Made by a program: the position numbers and the translations under genes. Under the pieces are notes generated by a model. That model was not told where the DNA came from and made no database searches. It saw only the letters and a list, made by a program, of their open reading frames with translations. Below, piece by piece: positions 42,946 to 50,856 of a stretch of DNA of 50,856 bases (positions are counted from its first letter, which is position 1; every line of letters starts with the position of its first letter). Source of the DNA: Prevotellaceae bacterium. Lineage in GTDB: Bacteria; Bacteroidota; Bacteroidia; Bacteroidales; Bacteroidaceae. Where the stretch lies: positions 1-50,856 of the forward strand of contig JAQXTH010000032.1 of the NCBI GenBank assembly GCA_029219385.1. Direction: 5' to 3'.

Positions 42946-42953
42946 TATCTTTG
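42946..42953 (+). promoter_or_regulatory. -7 box directly before the DUF3256 gene
   Basis: TATCTTTG ends 6 nt before ATG 42960, so the expected start point falls on or next to the start codon. This would give a leaderless or near-leaderless mRNA. No clear -33 element is seen. Confidence 0.5.
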
Positions 42954-42959
42954 CACATT

Positions 42960-43577
42960 ATGAAAAAAACTGCACTGACACTATTATTACTGCTTGGTTT
43001 GTGTGGCGCAAAAGCCCAAACCATGGAAGATTTGTTTCTCTCCATGCCCGATTCGCTTTTACCAATGCTCGACAATGAAGCAAAAAAAGACTTGCTTGAT
43101 TTCTACAAGAGCAACATGGAGCCGAAGTTGCCCAACAACTGGGGCACAAAATCCAAATTAACGAAAATGGAAACCGACTTCCTGCAACTCGAGGAAGACG
43201 AGCATGGCACAGTCACAACATCGCTGGCCATTTTGCCAAACAAAGGCAAAGACCTTGTTGTCTGCATGATAACAACAATCAAAATGCCACAGCCCGACAG
43301 CGAACTTTTTGTCTACAAGGTAAAAAGAAACATTGAGACAGACACCGACGAGTGGACACCGCTTGACACAAAAAAAATAATCACTCTCCCGTCGACCACG
43401 GAAAAAGGAGAAAGAGTTCCCATGGTGGAATATATGGAAATAAAACTTATTCCACAAAACAACGGCTACCACTCCTTAGAGATAAGCACAGACAACACCG
43501 ACGGACAAGACGATGTCAAGAAACCTGCCGTTTCTATCTTCAAATGGAACGGAACTAAATTTACACTGCAAAAATAA
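42960..43577 (+). CDS. DUF3256 family exported protein
   Basis: The start is ATG 42960; an in-frame TTG at 42951 lies inside the promoter box and is rejected. The 205-residue protein has a signal peptide (KKTALTLLLLLGLCGAKAQ). The family pattern is DLFLSMPDSLLPMLDNEAKKD and LLDFY near the N-terminus, followed by beta strands. DUF3256 is restricted largely to Bacteroidetes, and its role is unknown. Its stop overlaps the tsaB start by 1 nt (TAATG), so the two are co-translated. Confidence 0.87.
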   Translation: MKKTALTLLLLLGLCGAKAQTMEDLFLSMPDSLLPMLDNEAKKDLLDFYKSNMEPKLPNNWGTKSKLTKMETDFLQLEEDEHGTVTTSLAILPNKGKDLVVCMITTIKMPQPDSELFVYKVKRNIETDTDEWTPLDTKKIITLPSTTEKGERVPMVEYMEIKLIPQNNGYHSLEISTDNTDGQDDVKKPAVSIFKWNGTKFTLQK

Positions 43578-44269
43578 TGGCAACAATCATACATATAGAA
43601 ACCTCTACCGACGTATGCTCGGTGGCACTCAGCCAAGACGGCCAATGTATCTATCATGAAGAAGACTATAACGGGCCCTCCCACGCCCGCGTGTTGGCAC
43701 CGTTTGTGGAAAACGCAGTGGGCATGGCCGACAGCCACGCCATTCCGATAGATGCCGTGGCGGTGAGCGCAGGTCCGGGGTCCTACACCGGTTTGCGCAT
43801 AGGTGCGTCAACCGCCAAGGGGCTTTGTTTTGGGCGCAACCTGAAACTCGTGAGCGTCTCTACGCTCGAATTGCTCTGTGTGCCCATATTGCTCTATCAT
43901 GAAGAAGAGGCCCAAGACGCGCTCCTCTGCCCCATGATTGATGCGCGCCGCATGGAAGTCTATGCCGCTGTTTACGACCGTTCGCTCCACACCGTGCGTC
44001 AAGAGCAGGCCGACATCGTGAACGAAGAGACCTATAAACCGTTTCTCGACAAAGGCAAGGTGTTGTTTTTCGGCAACGGTGCCGCTAAATGCAAGACGAC
44101 AATCAACCACCCCAACGCCATTTTCGTTGACGACATAAAGCCTTTGGCCAAAAACATGGTTCCGCTTGCAGAACGCCTGCTGATGAACAACAAAACAGAA
44201 GATGTTGCATATTTTGAACCACGATACCTCAAAGACTTTATTGCAGGAACCTCCAAAAAACTTTTCTAA
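43577..44269 (+). CDS. tsaB: tRNA threonylcarbamoyladenosine biosynthesis protein TsaB
   Basis: TsaB pairs with TsaD and TsaE to make t6A at position 37 of ANN-decoding tRNAs. The 230-residue protein has the ASKHA-type fold motifs ILHIETSTDVCSVAL-like start (IHIETSTDVCSVAL) and VAVSAGPGSYTGLRIGAST at about 57-75, typical of the family. It overlaps the DUF3256 stop by 1 nt and precedes the DUF4290 gene by 24 nt. The other t6A genes are not in the window. Confidence 0.93.
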   Translation: MATIIHIETSTDVCSVALSQDGQCIYHEEDYNGPSHARVLAPFVENAVGMADSHAIPIDAVAVSAGPGSYTGLRIGASTAKGLCFGRNLKLVSVSTLELLCVPILLYHEEEAQDALLCPMIDARRMEVYAAVYDRSLHTVRQEQADIVNEETYKPFLDKGKVLFFGNGAAKCKTTINHPNAIFVDDIKPLAKNMVPLAERLLMNNKTEDVAYFEPRYLKDFIAGTSKKLF

Positions 44270-44293
44270 CCATAAAACAATCCCATATCACAA

Positions 44294-44890
44294 ATGGAAT
44301 ATAACACCACACGCGAAAGACTCATTCTGCCCGACTATGGGCGCAACATACAAAACATGGTGAACCACGCCATGACACTGACCGATCGCAGCCAACGCCA
44401 ACAATGCGCTGAAACTATCATAAAACTGATGGCCGAAAAAGTGCCACAACAAAAAGACACCGAGGAACAGTTGCGTATGTTGTGGGATCACCTCGCCCTT
44501 ATCTCGGGATACAAACTCGATGTCGACTCGCCCTATCCGATAAACATCAAGACAGACCAACAACAAACAAAACCCCATCTCGACTATCCGGACCAACACC
44601 CCACGCTGCGCCACTATGGAGTGACAATAGAAAAAACAGCACAAGCTCTGGCAGAAATGCCCGAAGGCGAAGAAAAACAACAGGCCACGGAACTGCTCGT
44701 GGCACAAATGGCAAAAAGCCTTGCCGTGTGGAACAAAAACATTCTCGCGCCACAAAAATTGGCCGACGACATACACCAACTCACAAACGGCCGAGTGACA
44801 CTCAACATCACTCCGCAACGCATAAACTCACTGATACTTGCCGCAACGACACAGGCAAAACCTTCCGCCCAAAAGAAGAAAAAGAAATAA
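44294..44890 (+). CDS. DUF4290 family protein
   Basis: The 198-residue cytoplasmic protein matches DUF4290, a conserved Bacteroidetes family. The N-terminus YNTTRERLILPDYGRNIQNM and the HPTLRHYGVTIEK segment are characteristic. It is mostly helical and ends in a lysine run (KKKKK). The gene lies between tsaB (24 nt) and murA (48 nt), an arrangement that suggests co-transcription with murA. Function is unknown. Confidence 0.87.
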   Translation: MEYNTTRERLILPDYGRNIQNMVNHAMTLTDRSQRQQCAETIIKLMAEKVPQQKDTEEQLRMLWDHLALISGYKLDVDSPYPINIKTDQQQTKPHLDYPDQHPTLRHYGVTIEKTAQALAEMPEGEEKQQATELLVAQMAKSLAVWNKNILAPQKLADDIHQLTNGRVTLNITPQRINSLILAATTQAKPSAQKKKKK

Positions 44891-44938
44891 CACTCCCTAC
44901 TCCACCATTTCTATCCACCGCGAAAGTATTATTACAAT

Positions 44939-46243
44939 ATGGCTTCATTCATCATCGAAGGCGGACACCCGCTAAAAGGCGAGATTACACCACAAGGTGC
45001 AAAAAACGAGGCTCTCGAAGTGATTTGCGCCACTTTGCTCACCGACCAAGAAGTGAACATCGGCAACATTCCTGAAATTCTCGACGTGTTGCACCTCATC
45101 GAACTCATGCGCAACCTCGGAGTGAGCATCACCCGACACTCCAAAGGCTCTTTCACATTCAAAGCCGAAAACATAGACCCACAATACGCCACGAGCGAAG
45201 ACTTTATGACAAAATGTGCCACGCTCAGAGGCAGCGTGATGCTTGTGGGACCACTGCTCGCACGGTTTGGAATGGCAGTGTTGGCAAAACCCGGCGGCGA
45301 CAAAATCGGACGACGCAGGGTTGACACCCACCTCTATGGTATGTGCCAACTGGGAGCACAACTCCAATCAGACACTCTCAACTCGAGATACACACTCAAA
45401 GCCGACAAACTGAGGGGCACACACATGATACTCGACGAGGCTTCGGTCACCGGAACCGCCAATATCATCATGGCCTCGGTGTTGGCCAAAGGCACCACAA
45501 CAATCTATAACGCTGCCTGTGAACCTTATGTGCAGCAACTTTGCAAAATGCTCAACAACATGGGAGCACGCATCAGTGGCATCTCGTCAAACCTGCTCAC
45601 AATCGAAGGTGTTGACAAACTCCACGGCACAAGCCACAAAATCAATGCCGACATGATTGAAGTGGGCAGTTTCATAGGCATGTCTGTGATGCTCGGTGGC
45701 GGACTGACCATAAACGACGTGTGTGTGAAAGAACTCGGCAACATTCCCAAAGCATTTCAACGGCTCGGCATACAGCTTGAGTTTGGAGAAAACCACATAC
45801 ACATTCCCGAGCAAAGTCACTATCAGATTGAGACTTTTCTCGACGGTTCGTTTATGACCATCGACGACGCACCCTGGCCGGGACTCACGCCCGACTTGCT
45901 GAGCGTGTTGATTGTGGTTGCCACCCAAGCCAAGGGCACTGTGTTGTTTCACCAAAAAATGTTTGAAAGCCGACTATTCTTCGTAGACCGACTGATAGAC
46001 ATGGGAGCCCAGATAATTCTGTGCGACCCCCACCGCGCCGTTGTGGTGGGCCACGACAACAATCTCAGACTCAGAGCACGCCGCATGGCCTCGCCCGACA
46101 TTCGCGCCGGCATTGCACTGCTCATAGCCGCCCTCAGCGCCGACGGAACCAGCCGCATTGACAACGTCGAGCAAATAGACCGTGGCTACGAAAATGTCGA
46201 CGAGCGTCTCAATGCTCTCGGAGCCAAAATCAAACGAAGATAA
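44939..46243 (+). CDS. murA: UDP-N-acetylglucosamine 1-carboxyvinyltransferase
   Basis: MurA transfers enolpyruvate from PEP to UDP-GlcNAc, the first committed step of peptidoglycan synthesis. The 434-residue protein has the conserved Lys22-Asn23 pair (GAKNEALE). The active-site loop reads KPGGDKIGRRRVDTHL, so Asp121 replaces the Cys found at this position in E. coli (Cys115). The same change in other bacteria gives natural fosfomycin resistance. EVGSFIGMSVMLGGGLTI and the C-terminal DIRAGIALLIAALSADG are typical. It is followed 17 nt later by rimM. Confidence 0.95.
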   Translation: MASFIIEGGHPLKGEITPQGAKNEALEVICATLLTDQEVNIGNIPEILDVLHLIELMRNLGVSITRHSKGSFTFKAENIDPQYATSEDFMTKCATLRGSVMLVGPLLARFGMAVLAKPGGDKIGRRRVDTHLYGMCQLGAQLQSDTLNSRYTLKADKLRGTHMILDEASVTGTANIIMASVLAKGTTTIYNAACEPYVQQLCKMLNNMGARISGISSNLLTIEGVDKLHGTSHKINADMIEVGSFIGMSVMLGGGLTINDVCVKELGNIPKAFQRLGIQLEFGENHIHIPEQSHYQIETFLDGSFMTIDDAPWPGLTPDLLSVLIVVATQAKGTVLFHQKMFESRLFFVDRLIDMGAQIILCDPHRAVVVGHDNNLRLRARRMASPDIRAGIALLIAALSADGTSRIDNVEQIDRGYENVDERLNALGAKIKRR

Positions 46244-46260
46244 AAATCCGTGCCCCGATT

Positions 46261-46785
46261 ATGATAACAGCCAACGAAGTTTTCAAAATAGGAAAAATGG
46301 GACGCCCCCACGGCATTAAAGGCGAGATTTGCCTCCATTTCACCGACGATGTGTTTGACCGCGTTGATGCAGACTATCTTGTGTGTGACATCGACGGCAT
46401 TCTCACTCCATTTTTCATGGAAGAATGGCAATTCAAAGGGCGCGACACAGCCATCATAAAATTTGAAAACATCAACACAGAAGAAGACACTAAAATCCTG
46501 CAAAATGCCGATGTGTATTTTCCCTTTTCCTTAGCAGAGGAAAGAGAAGACGAAATCCGATCGTGGAAAATGCTGACAGGCTTCAGCGTGGCCGACACCA
46601 CCCACGGACATATCGGCACGGTTGCTCTGGTCGACGACTCGTCGGCCAACACACTGCTCGAAATAAAAACCGGAGACGGCAAAACCATCTTGCTGCCCAT
46701 TCACCCCGACCTCGTCGAGTCTTTCGACATCAAACAACGCACAATCACCCTCAACCTGCCCGAGGGATTGCTCATGCTCAACTAA
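46261..46785 (+). CDS. rimM: 16S rRNA processing protein RimM
   Basis: RimM helps maturation of the 30S subunit head by binding ribosomal protein S19. The 174-residue protein has the N-terminal RimM domain (KIGKMGRPHGIKGEICLHF at about 10-28) and a C-terminal PRC-barrel (LLEIKTGDGKTILLPIHPDL). Homologues in many bacteria lie with rpsP and trmD; here the neighbours are murA and dxr. The gap to dxr is 36 nt. Confidence 0.94.
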   Translation: MITANEVFKIGKMGRPHGIKGEICLHFTDDVFDRVDADYLVCDIDGILTPFFMEEWQFKGRDTAIIKFENINTEEDTKILQNADVYFPFSLAEEREDEIRSWKMLTGFSVADTTHGHIGTVALVDDSSANTLLEIKTGDGKTILLPIHPDLVESFDIKQRTITLNLPEGLLMLN

Positions 46786-46821
46786 AAATAAACTCTCTCT
46801 TTAGAGAAATAAACAATAAAG

Positions 46822-47988
46822 ATGAAGAAAAAGAAACTGGCAATACTCGGTTCGACCGGCTCTATCGGCACACAGACACTCCAAGTGGTTGCCGAGCACC
46901 CCGACCTCTACGAAGTGCGTATTCTGACAGCCAACACCCAAGCCGATATGCTCATCGGTCAGGCTCTGCGCTTTGAACCCGACGCCGTGGTGATTGTCGA
47001 CGAAAGCAAATATGAATATGTGAGTCACGCCCTGGCCGACTCGCCCATAAAAGTCTATTGCGGAGCAAAGTCTCTGTGTGAGGTCGTTGCTTTCGACACT
47101 GTAGACGTGGTGGTGACCGCTCTCGTGGGCTTCAGTGGTCTCGAGCCCACAATATCAGCCATCAAAGCCGGCAAACAAATAGCCTTGGCCAACAAAGAGA
47201 CTCTTGTGGTGGCAGGCAGCCTCATCACTTCTCTGGCACGCCAACACAAAGTGAGCATTCTGCCGGTAGACAGCGAACACTCGGCAATCTTCCAATGCCT
47301 CGTGGGAGAAGGCGACAACAAAATCAGCAAACTGTTGCTCACCGCCTCGGGCGGACCGTTTCGCACAATGACAGCCCAAGAAATCTGCCATGCCACTGCA
47401 AAACATGCCCTGCAACACCCCACATGGCAGATGGGCGCAAAAATCACCATTGATTCTGCCACCATGATGAACAAGGGCTTTGAAGTGATTGAAGCCAAAT
47501 GGCTGTTTGACATCAGTCCCGAACAGATTGAAGTGTTGGTACACCCTCAAAGCATTGTTCACTCGGCCGTTGAATTTTGTGACGGCACTGTAAAAGCCCA
47601 ACTCGGAATGCCCGATATGAGACTGCCAATACAATACGCACTCTCGTTTCCCAAACGACTGCCACTATCGGGCGAACGACTCGACCTCTTCAAAATTAAA
47701 AACCTCACTTTTGAACAACCCGACATCAAAAAATTTCCCTGTCTCGGCCTCGCCTATCAGGCAATCGCCCAAGGTGGCAACATGCCCTGCATACTCAACG
47801 CCGCCAATGAAGTGGCGAACCTTGCTTTCCGACAAGGCGAAATAACATACAGTCAAATATGCAACACTCTTGAAAAGACAATGTCGTCGGTCGCATTCGA
47901 CCCCACACCGTCTTTGGAAACATTTTTGCAGACCGACACAGAGAGCCGACTTGTTGCTAAAAAAATAATCAGCAAACAATTATCCTAA
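46822..47988 (+). CDS. dxr: 1-deoxy-D-xylulose 5-phosphate reductoisomerase
   Basis: DXR (IspC) makes 2-C-methyl-D-erythritol 4-phosphate, the first committed step of the non-mevalonate isoprenoid pathway. The 388-residue protein has the NADPH-binding loop ILGSTGSIGTQTLQV (8-22) and LANKETLVVAGSLI. The metal and substrate site includes PVDSEHSAIFQCL, LTASGGPFR and the HPTWQMGAKITIDSATMMNKG loop. NAANEVANLAF lies near the C-terminus. It lies 36 nt after rimM and 44 nt before rseP, an order frequent in Bacteroidales. Confidence 0.96.
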   Translation: MKKKKLAILGSTGSIGTQTLQVVAEHPDLYEVRILTANTQADMLIGQALRFEPDAVVIVDESKYEYVSHALADSPIKVYCGAKSLCEVVAFDTVDVVVTALVGFSGLEPTISAIKAGKQIALANKETLVVAGSLITSLARQHKVSILPVDSEHSAIFQCLVGEGDNKISKLLLTASGGPFRTMTAQEICHATAKHALQHPTWQMGAKITIDSATMMNKGFEVIEAKWLFDISPEQIEVLVHPQSIVHSAVEFCDGTVKAQLGMPDMRLPIQYALSFPKRLPLSGERLDLFKIKNLTFEQPDIKKFPCLGLAYQAIAQGGNMPCILNAANEVANLAFRQGEITYSQICNTLEKTMSSVAFDPTPSLETFLQTDTESRLVAKKIISKQLS

Positions 47989-48032
47989 TAAACAACAAAA
48001 CCGCATATAAAACAAAAAACATCTCATAATCT

Positions 48033-49460
48033 ATGGAAATAATTCTAATCAGAGCAGCCCAGCTCATACTATGCCTATCGCTTCTCGTGGTGTTGCACGA
48101 AGGCGGTCACTTCTTTTTTGCAAAACTCTTTGGCATTCGCGTTGAGAAATTCTATATGTTCTTCAACCCCAAATTCCACCTTTTCAGCACCTACTCCAAA
48201 TGGTGGCGCAGGTTGCGCGGCAAGAAACCGCTCGTAAAAGACGAAAACGGCAACTACCCCTACGACGGCACCGAATATGGCATTGGTTGGGTGCCATTGG
48301 GCGGATATGTGAAAATTGCCGGCATGATCGATGAGTCCATGGACGTGGAGCAAATGAATAAACCGCCCCAACCGTGGGAGTTTCGCACAAAACCGGCATG
48401 GCAACGTCTGCTCGTGATGTTGGGCGGTGTGATGGTCAACTTCCTTGTGGCTCTGTTTATCTACTCAATGATACTCTTTGTGTGGGGCGAGAAATATATT
48501 CCCCTCAAAGACATGACAATGGGTTTCACTTTCAACAAAGAAGCCCATGCCCTCGGATTTAAAGATGGCGACATTCCTATCGCAACCGAAAACGAGACTT
48601 TCCGCGACTTCAACACCGACGTGATGCGCTCCATTTCAACGGCAAAGCAGGTCACCGTGTTGCGCAACGGCTCTGCCACCACAATCAATATGCCCGAAAA
48701 CGGACTTAACCTGATCGAAATGTTCCAAAGCGAGAAGCCTTTCCTATCGCTCTACCTGCCCTCCGTGATCGACAGCGTGATTGCCGACACTCCGGCCCAA
48801 AAAGCCGGTCTTGCCAAAGGCGACAAAATAACAAGCTTCAACGGCAAACCCATTGAGACATGGAGCGACTACAATGCTGCTCTGGCAAACCTCTCCAAAC
48901 GTCTCGAAGGTGCCACCACCAACGATTCCATACGCAAGCGCAACGTGTGTATCACACTTTTGAAAGCCAACGGCACCGGCGACACAGTGAGACTCTTGCT
49001 CAACTCAGAATTACGCATGGGTGTGGTTCAGGCCTCGGCCCTCAACTACTATAAACCCGTCACACAACACTACTCTCTCTTGCAATCCATACCGGCCGGC
49101 ATAAGCCATGGCATAGACGTGTTTAGCGGCTATGTGAGCGACCTCAAATATATCTTCACCAAAGAGGGAGCCAAGAGCGTTGGCTCGTTTGGAGCCATCG
49201 GCAGCATGTTCCCCACCTCATGGGATTGGCAACGTTTTTGGGAACTGACGGCCTTTATCAGCATTATTCTTGCGTTTATGAATGTTTTGCCCATTCCCGC
49301 CCTCGATGGCGGCCACGCAATGTTTTTGCTCATCGAAATGATTTTCCGCAGAAAATTCAGCCTTAAATTCCAAGAACGCGCACAAACCATCGGAATGTTA
49401 CTCTTGATTTTATTGATGATCTACGCCATTGGCAACGACATCTTCCGCTTCTTGCTATAA
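48033..49460 (+). CDS. rseP: Site-2 protease RseP
   Basis: RseP is a membrane zinc metalloprotease that cuts transmembrane helices, in other species those of anti-sigma factors and remnant signal peptides. The 475-residue protein has the zinc motif HEGGH at residues 22-26. At least one PDZ domain lies in the periplasm (VIADTPAQKAGLAKGDKITS, about 250-269). The C-terminal third zinc ligand is in NVLPIPALDGGHAMFLL. Four transmembrane segments are visible. No anti-sigma factor lies next to it. It follows dxr by 44 nt. Confidence 0.94.
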   Translation: MEIILIRAAQLILCLSLLVVLHEGGHFFFAKLFGIRVEKFYMFFNPKFHLFSTYSKWWRRLRGKKPLVKDENGNYPYDGTEYGIGWVPLGGYVKIAGMIDESMDVEQMNKPPQPWEFRTKPAWQRLLVMLGGVMVNFLVALFIYSMILFVWGEKYIPLKDMTMGFTFNKEAHALGFKDGDIPIATENETFRDFNTDVMRSISTAKQVTVLRNGSATTINMPENGLNLIEMFQSEKPFLSLYLPSVIDSVIADTPAQKAGLAKGDKITSFNGKPIETWSDYNAALANLSKRLEGATTNDSIRKRNVCITLLKANGTGDTVRLLLNSELRMGVVQASALNYYKPVTQHYSLLQSIPAGISHGIDVFSGYVSDLKYIFTKEGAKSVGSFGAIGSMFPTSWDWQRFWELTAFISIILAFMNVLPIPALDGGHAMFLLIEMIFRRKFSLKFQERAQTIGMLLLILLMIYAIGNDIFRFLL

Positions 49461-49512
49461 CGTCAGCAAAATAAGAATTATAATTAAATCTCACAAACAT
49501 TTTCCTCCGGTC

Positions 49513-50856
49513 ATGATAAAACAACTCTCGTTGCTGTTGCTCTGCCTCGTCACAACTCTCTGTGGTTTTGCCGCAGACAAAATGATACGTATCTCCACAG
49601 ACAATACAGACCTCATCTTTCACCTCGTTTCAAACAATCGCATTTACCAAACCTATTTCGGACAAAGATTATCCGACCCCTATGTGCTTTCCTATGGTGC
49701 CAACAACAAGGAAATCTATCAGGGAGCCGGCTATGACGACTATTTCGAGCCTGCTCTCGGCATAATACACAACGATGGTTTGCGATGCACAGTGCTGACA
49801 TACGTCTCAGACGAATCACACCCCATTGACGGAGGAACCGAAACCGTCATCAAACTGAGAGACGAAGTCTATCCCGTGGAAGTGACGCTCCACTATCAGG
49901 CCTACACCAAAGAAAATGTGATAAAAGCATGGAGCGAAATCGTTCATCGGGAGAAAAAGCCTGTTACTCTCTTTCGCTTTGCCAGCAACATGCTCTATTT
50001 CGACAAGTCGAGATATTTTCTCACTCAATATTCCGGTGATTGGGCAAGCGAAGGCAAAATCGACACTCAGGAATTGTTTTTCGGAAAGAAGATAATCGAC
50101 TCTAAATTGGGAAGTCGTGCAGCAATGTATGCCTCTCCGTTTTTTGAACTCGGACTTGGTCAACCGGCCTCAGAAAACAAAGGAGAAGTGTTGCTGGGCA
50201 CACTCGGTTGGACCGGCAATTTCAGTTTCACATTCGACATCGACAACAATGGCATTCTTCGCATTGTGTCGGGCATAAACCCTTTCACCTCCGACTATGA
50301 ACTAAAACCCGGTGAACCATTTGTTACACCCGAATTTATCTTCACACGCAGCAACGAAGGCGAAGGACTTGCCTCACGACAAATGCACCGCTGGGCACTC
50401 AACCACCAAGTGATGGACGGACGTGGCGATCGCATGACTTTGCTCAACAACTGGGAAAACACATATTTCAATTTCGATGAGCCCACCCTTGCCAACTGCA
50501 TGAAAGAAGGCAAGAAACTCGGTGTAGACCTTTTCTTGCTCGACGATGGTTGGTTTGCCAACAAATATCCTCGCAACAACGACCGCGCAGGCCTCGGCGA
50601 TTGGGAACCCAACCGCGTGAAACTACCCAACGGTGTTCCCGGCTTGGTTAATGCCGCTCGTGAGGCGCAAATAAAATTCGGTATCTGGATAGAACCCGAG
50701 ATGGTAAACCCCAAAAGTGAACTCTTTGAGAAACACCCCGATTGGGCCATGACTCTGCCAAACCGCAAAACCTACTATTATCGCAACCAATTGGTTTTAG
50801 ACCTCAGCAACCCCGAAGTGCAAGACTATGTGTTCTCCATTCCCGACAAACTGCTC
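49513..50856 (+). CDS. GH36 alpha-galactosidase, exported (3' truncated by window end)
   Basis: The open frame starts at ATG 49513 and runs off the window after 448 codons. A signal peptide is present (KQLSLLLLCLVTTLCGFAA). The N-terminal beta-sandwich covers about 25-300. The start of the TIM barrel shows LLNNWENTYFNFDE, LGVDLFLLDDGWF, FGIWIEPEMVNPKSELFEKH and DLSNPEVQDYV, all characteristic of GH36 alpha-galactosidases. The catalytic Asp residues expected further downstream are beyond the window. It lies 52 nt after rseP; whether both share a transcript is unclear. It likely removes alpha-galactosyl ends from raffinose-type or host glycans. Confidence 0.9.
   Translation, partial: MIKQLSLLLLCLVTTLCGFAADKMIRISTDNTDLIFHLVSNNRIYQTYFGQRLSDPYVLSYGANNKEIYQGAGYDDYFEPALGIIHNDGLRCTVLTYVSDESHPIDGGTETVIKLRDEVYPVEVTLHYQAYTKENVIKAWSEIVHREKKPVTLFRFASNMLYFDKSRYFLTQYSGDWASEGKIDTQELFFGKKIIDSKLGSRAAMYASPFFELGLGQPASENKGEVLLGTLGWTGNFSFTFDIDNNGILRIVSGINPFTSDYELKPGEPFVTPEFIFTRSNEGEGLASRQMHRWALNHQVMDGRGDRMTLLNNWENTYFNFDEPTLANCMKEGKKLGVDLFLLDDGWFANKYPRNNDRAGLGDWEPNRVKLPNGVPGLVNAAREAQIKFGIWIEPEMVNPKSELFEKHPDWAMTLPNRKTYYYRNQLVLDLSNPEVQDYVFSIPDKLL

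Overview
The window looks like a chromosomal segment of a Bacteroidales bacterium, possibly Muribaculaceae or a Prevotella relative. The evidence is the gene content: a BspA-like LRR protein, an NVEALT remnant, BF3164-type and beta-helix lipoproteins, DUF3256, DUF4290 and DUF4301 proteins, L31 type B, a class-B-type fumarate reductase, and a MurA with Asp in place of the catalytic Cys. Promoters of the Bacteroidetes type (TTTG about 19 nt upstream of TAnnTTTG) support this, and most genes lack Shine-Dalgarno sequences. No rRNA, CRISPR array, prophage or complete insertion sequence was found.

Layout: 1-3.4 kb is accessory: the tail of an unknown gene, a YhcG/DUF1016 PDDEXK nuclease and a 16-repeat BspA-like surface protein. 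3.9-10.2 kb is the branched-chain amino acid operon ilvD-ilvB-ilvN-thioesterase-ilvC, closed by a strong terminator. 10.2-13.0 kb holds a promoter-bearing dispersed repeat, a frameshifted NVEALT pseudogene, its usual lipoprotein partner and a GH109-like oxidoreductase. 13.0-17.9 kb has a small lipoprotein, the CCA-adding enzyme, tRNA-Cys, a DUF4301 protein and a TPR protein. 18.0-22.1 kb carries a GH89 alpha-N-acetylglucosaminidase, an HGSNAT-like membrane acetyltransferase and GreA. An Hsp20 gene with a sigma-54-like promoter follows. 23.2-26.7 kb (minus) is fumarate reductase frdCAB. 26.9-32.1 kb (minus) is a likely five-gene unit: small membrane protein, OmpH/Skp, uridine kinase-like protein, NAD synthetase and a BatD-like protein. 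32.3-35.3 kb has pepD and a beta-helix lipoprotein, then a minus-strand acyltransferase. 36.5-42.3 kb is a tandem-palindrome array, a second promoter-bearing repeat and a CzcBAC/CusBAC-type metal efflux operon. 42.4-49.5 kb is housekeeping: rpmE2, DUF3256, tsaB, DUF4290, murA, rimM, dxr and rseP. The window ends inside a GH36 alpha-galactosidase.

The most notable points are as follows. A nearly identical 72-bp non-coding repeat lies upstream of both ilvB and frdC, in the same orientation relative to the downstream gene. IlvN carries an extra N-terminal CX2CX2CX2C segment. A roughly 77-bp palindromic element that ends in a -7 promoter box occurs twice. Four palindromic boxes with an exact 23-bp period precede the metal efflux operon. 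GH89 lies beside an HGSNAT homologue, recalling the lysosomal heparan sulfate step. DUF4301 shows nucleotidyltransferase-like motifs.
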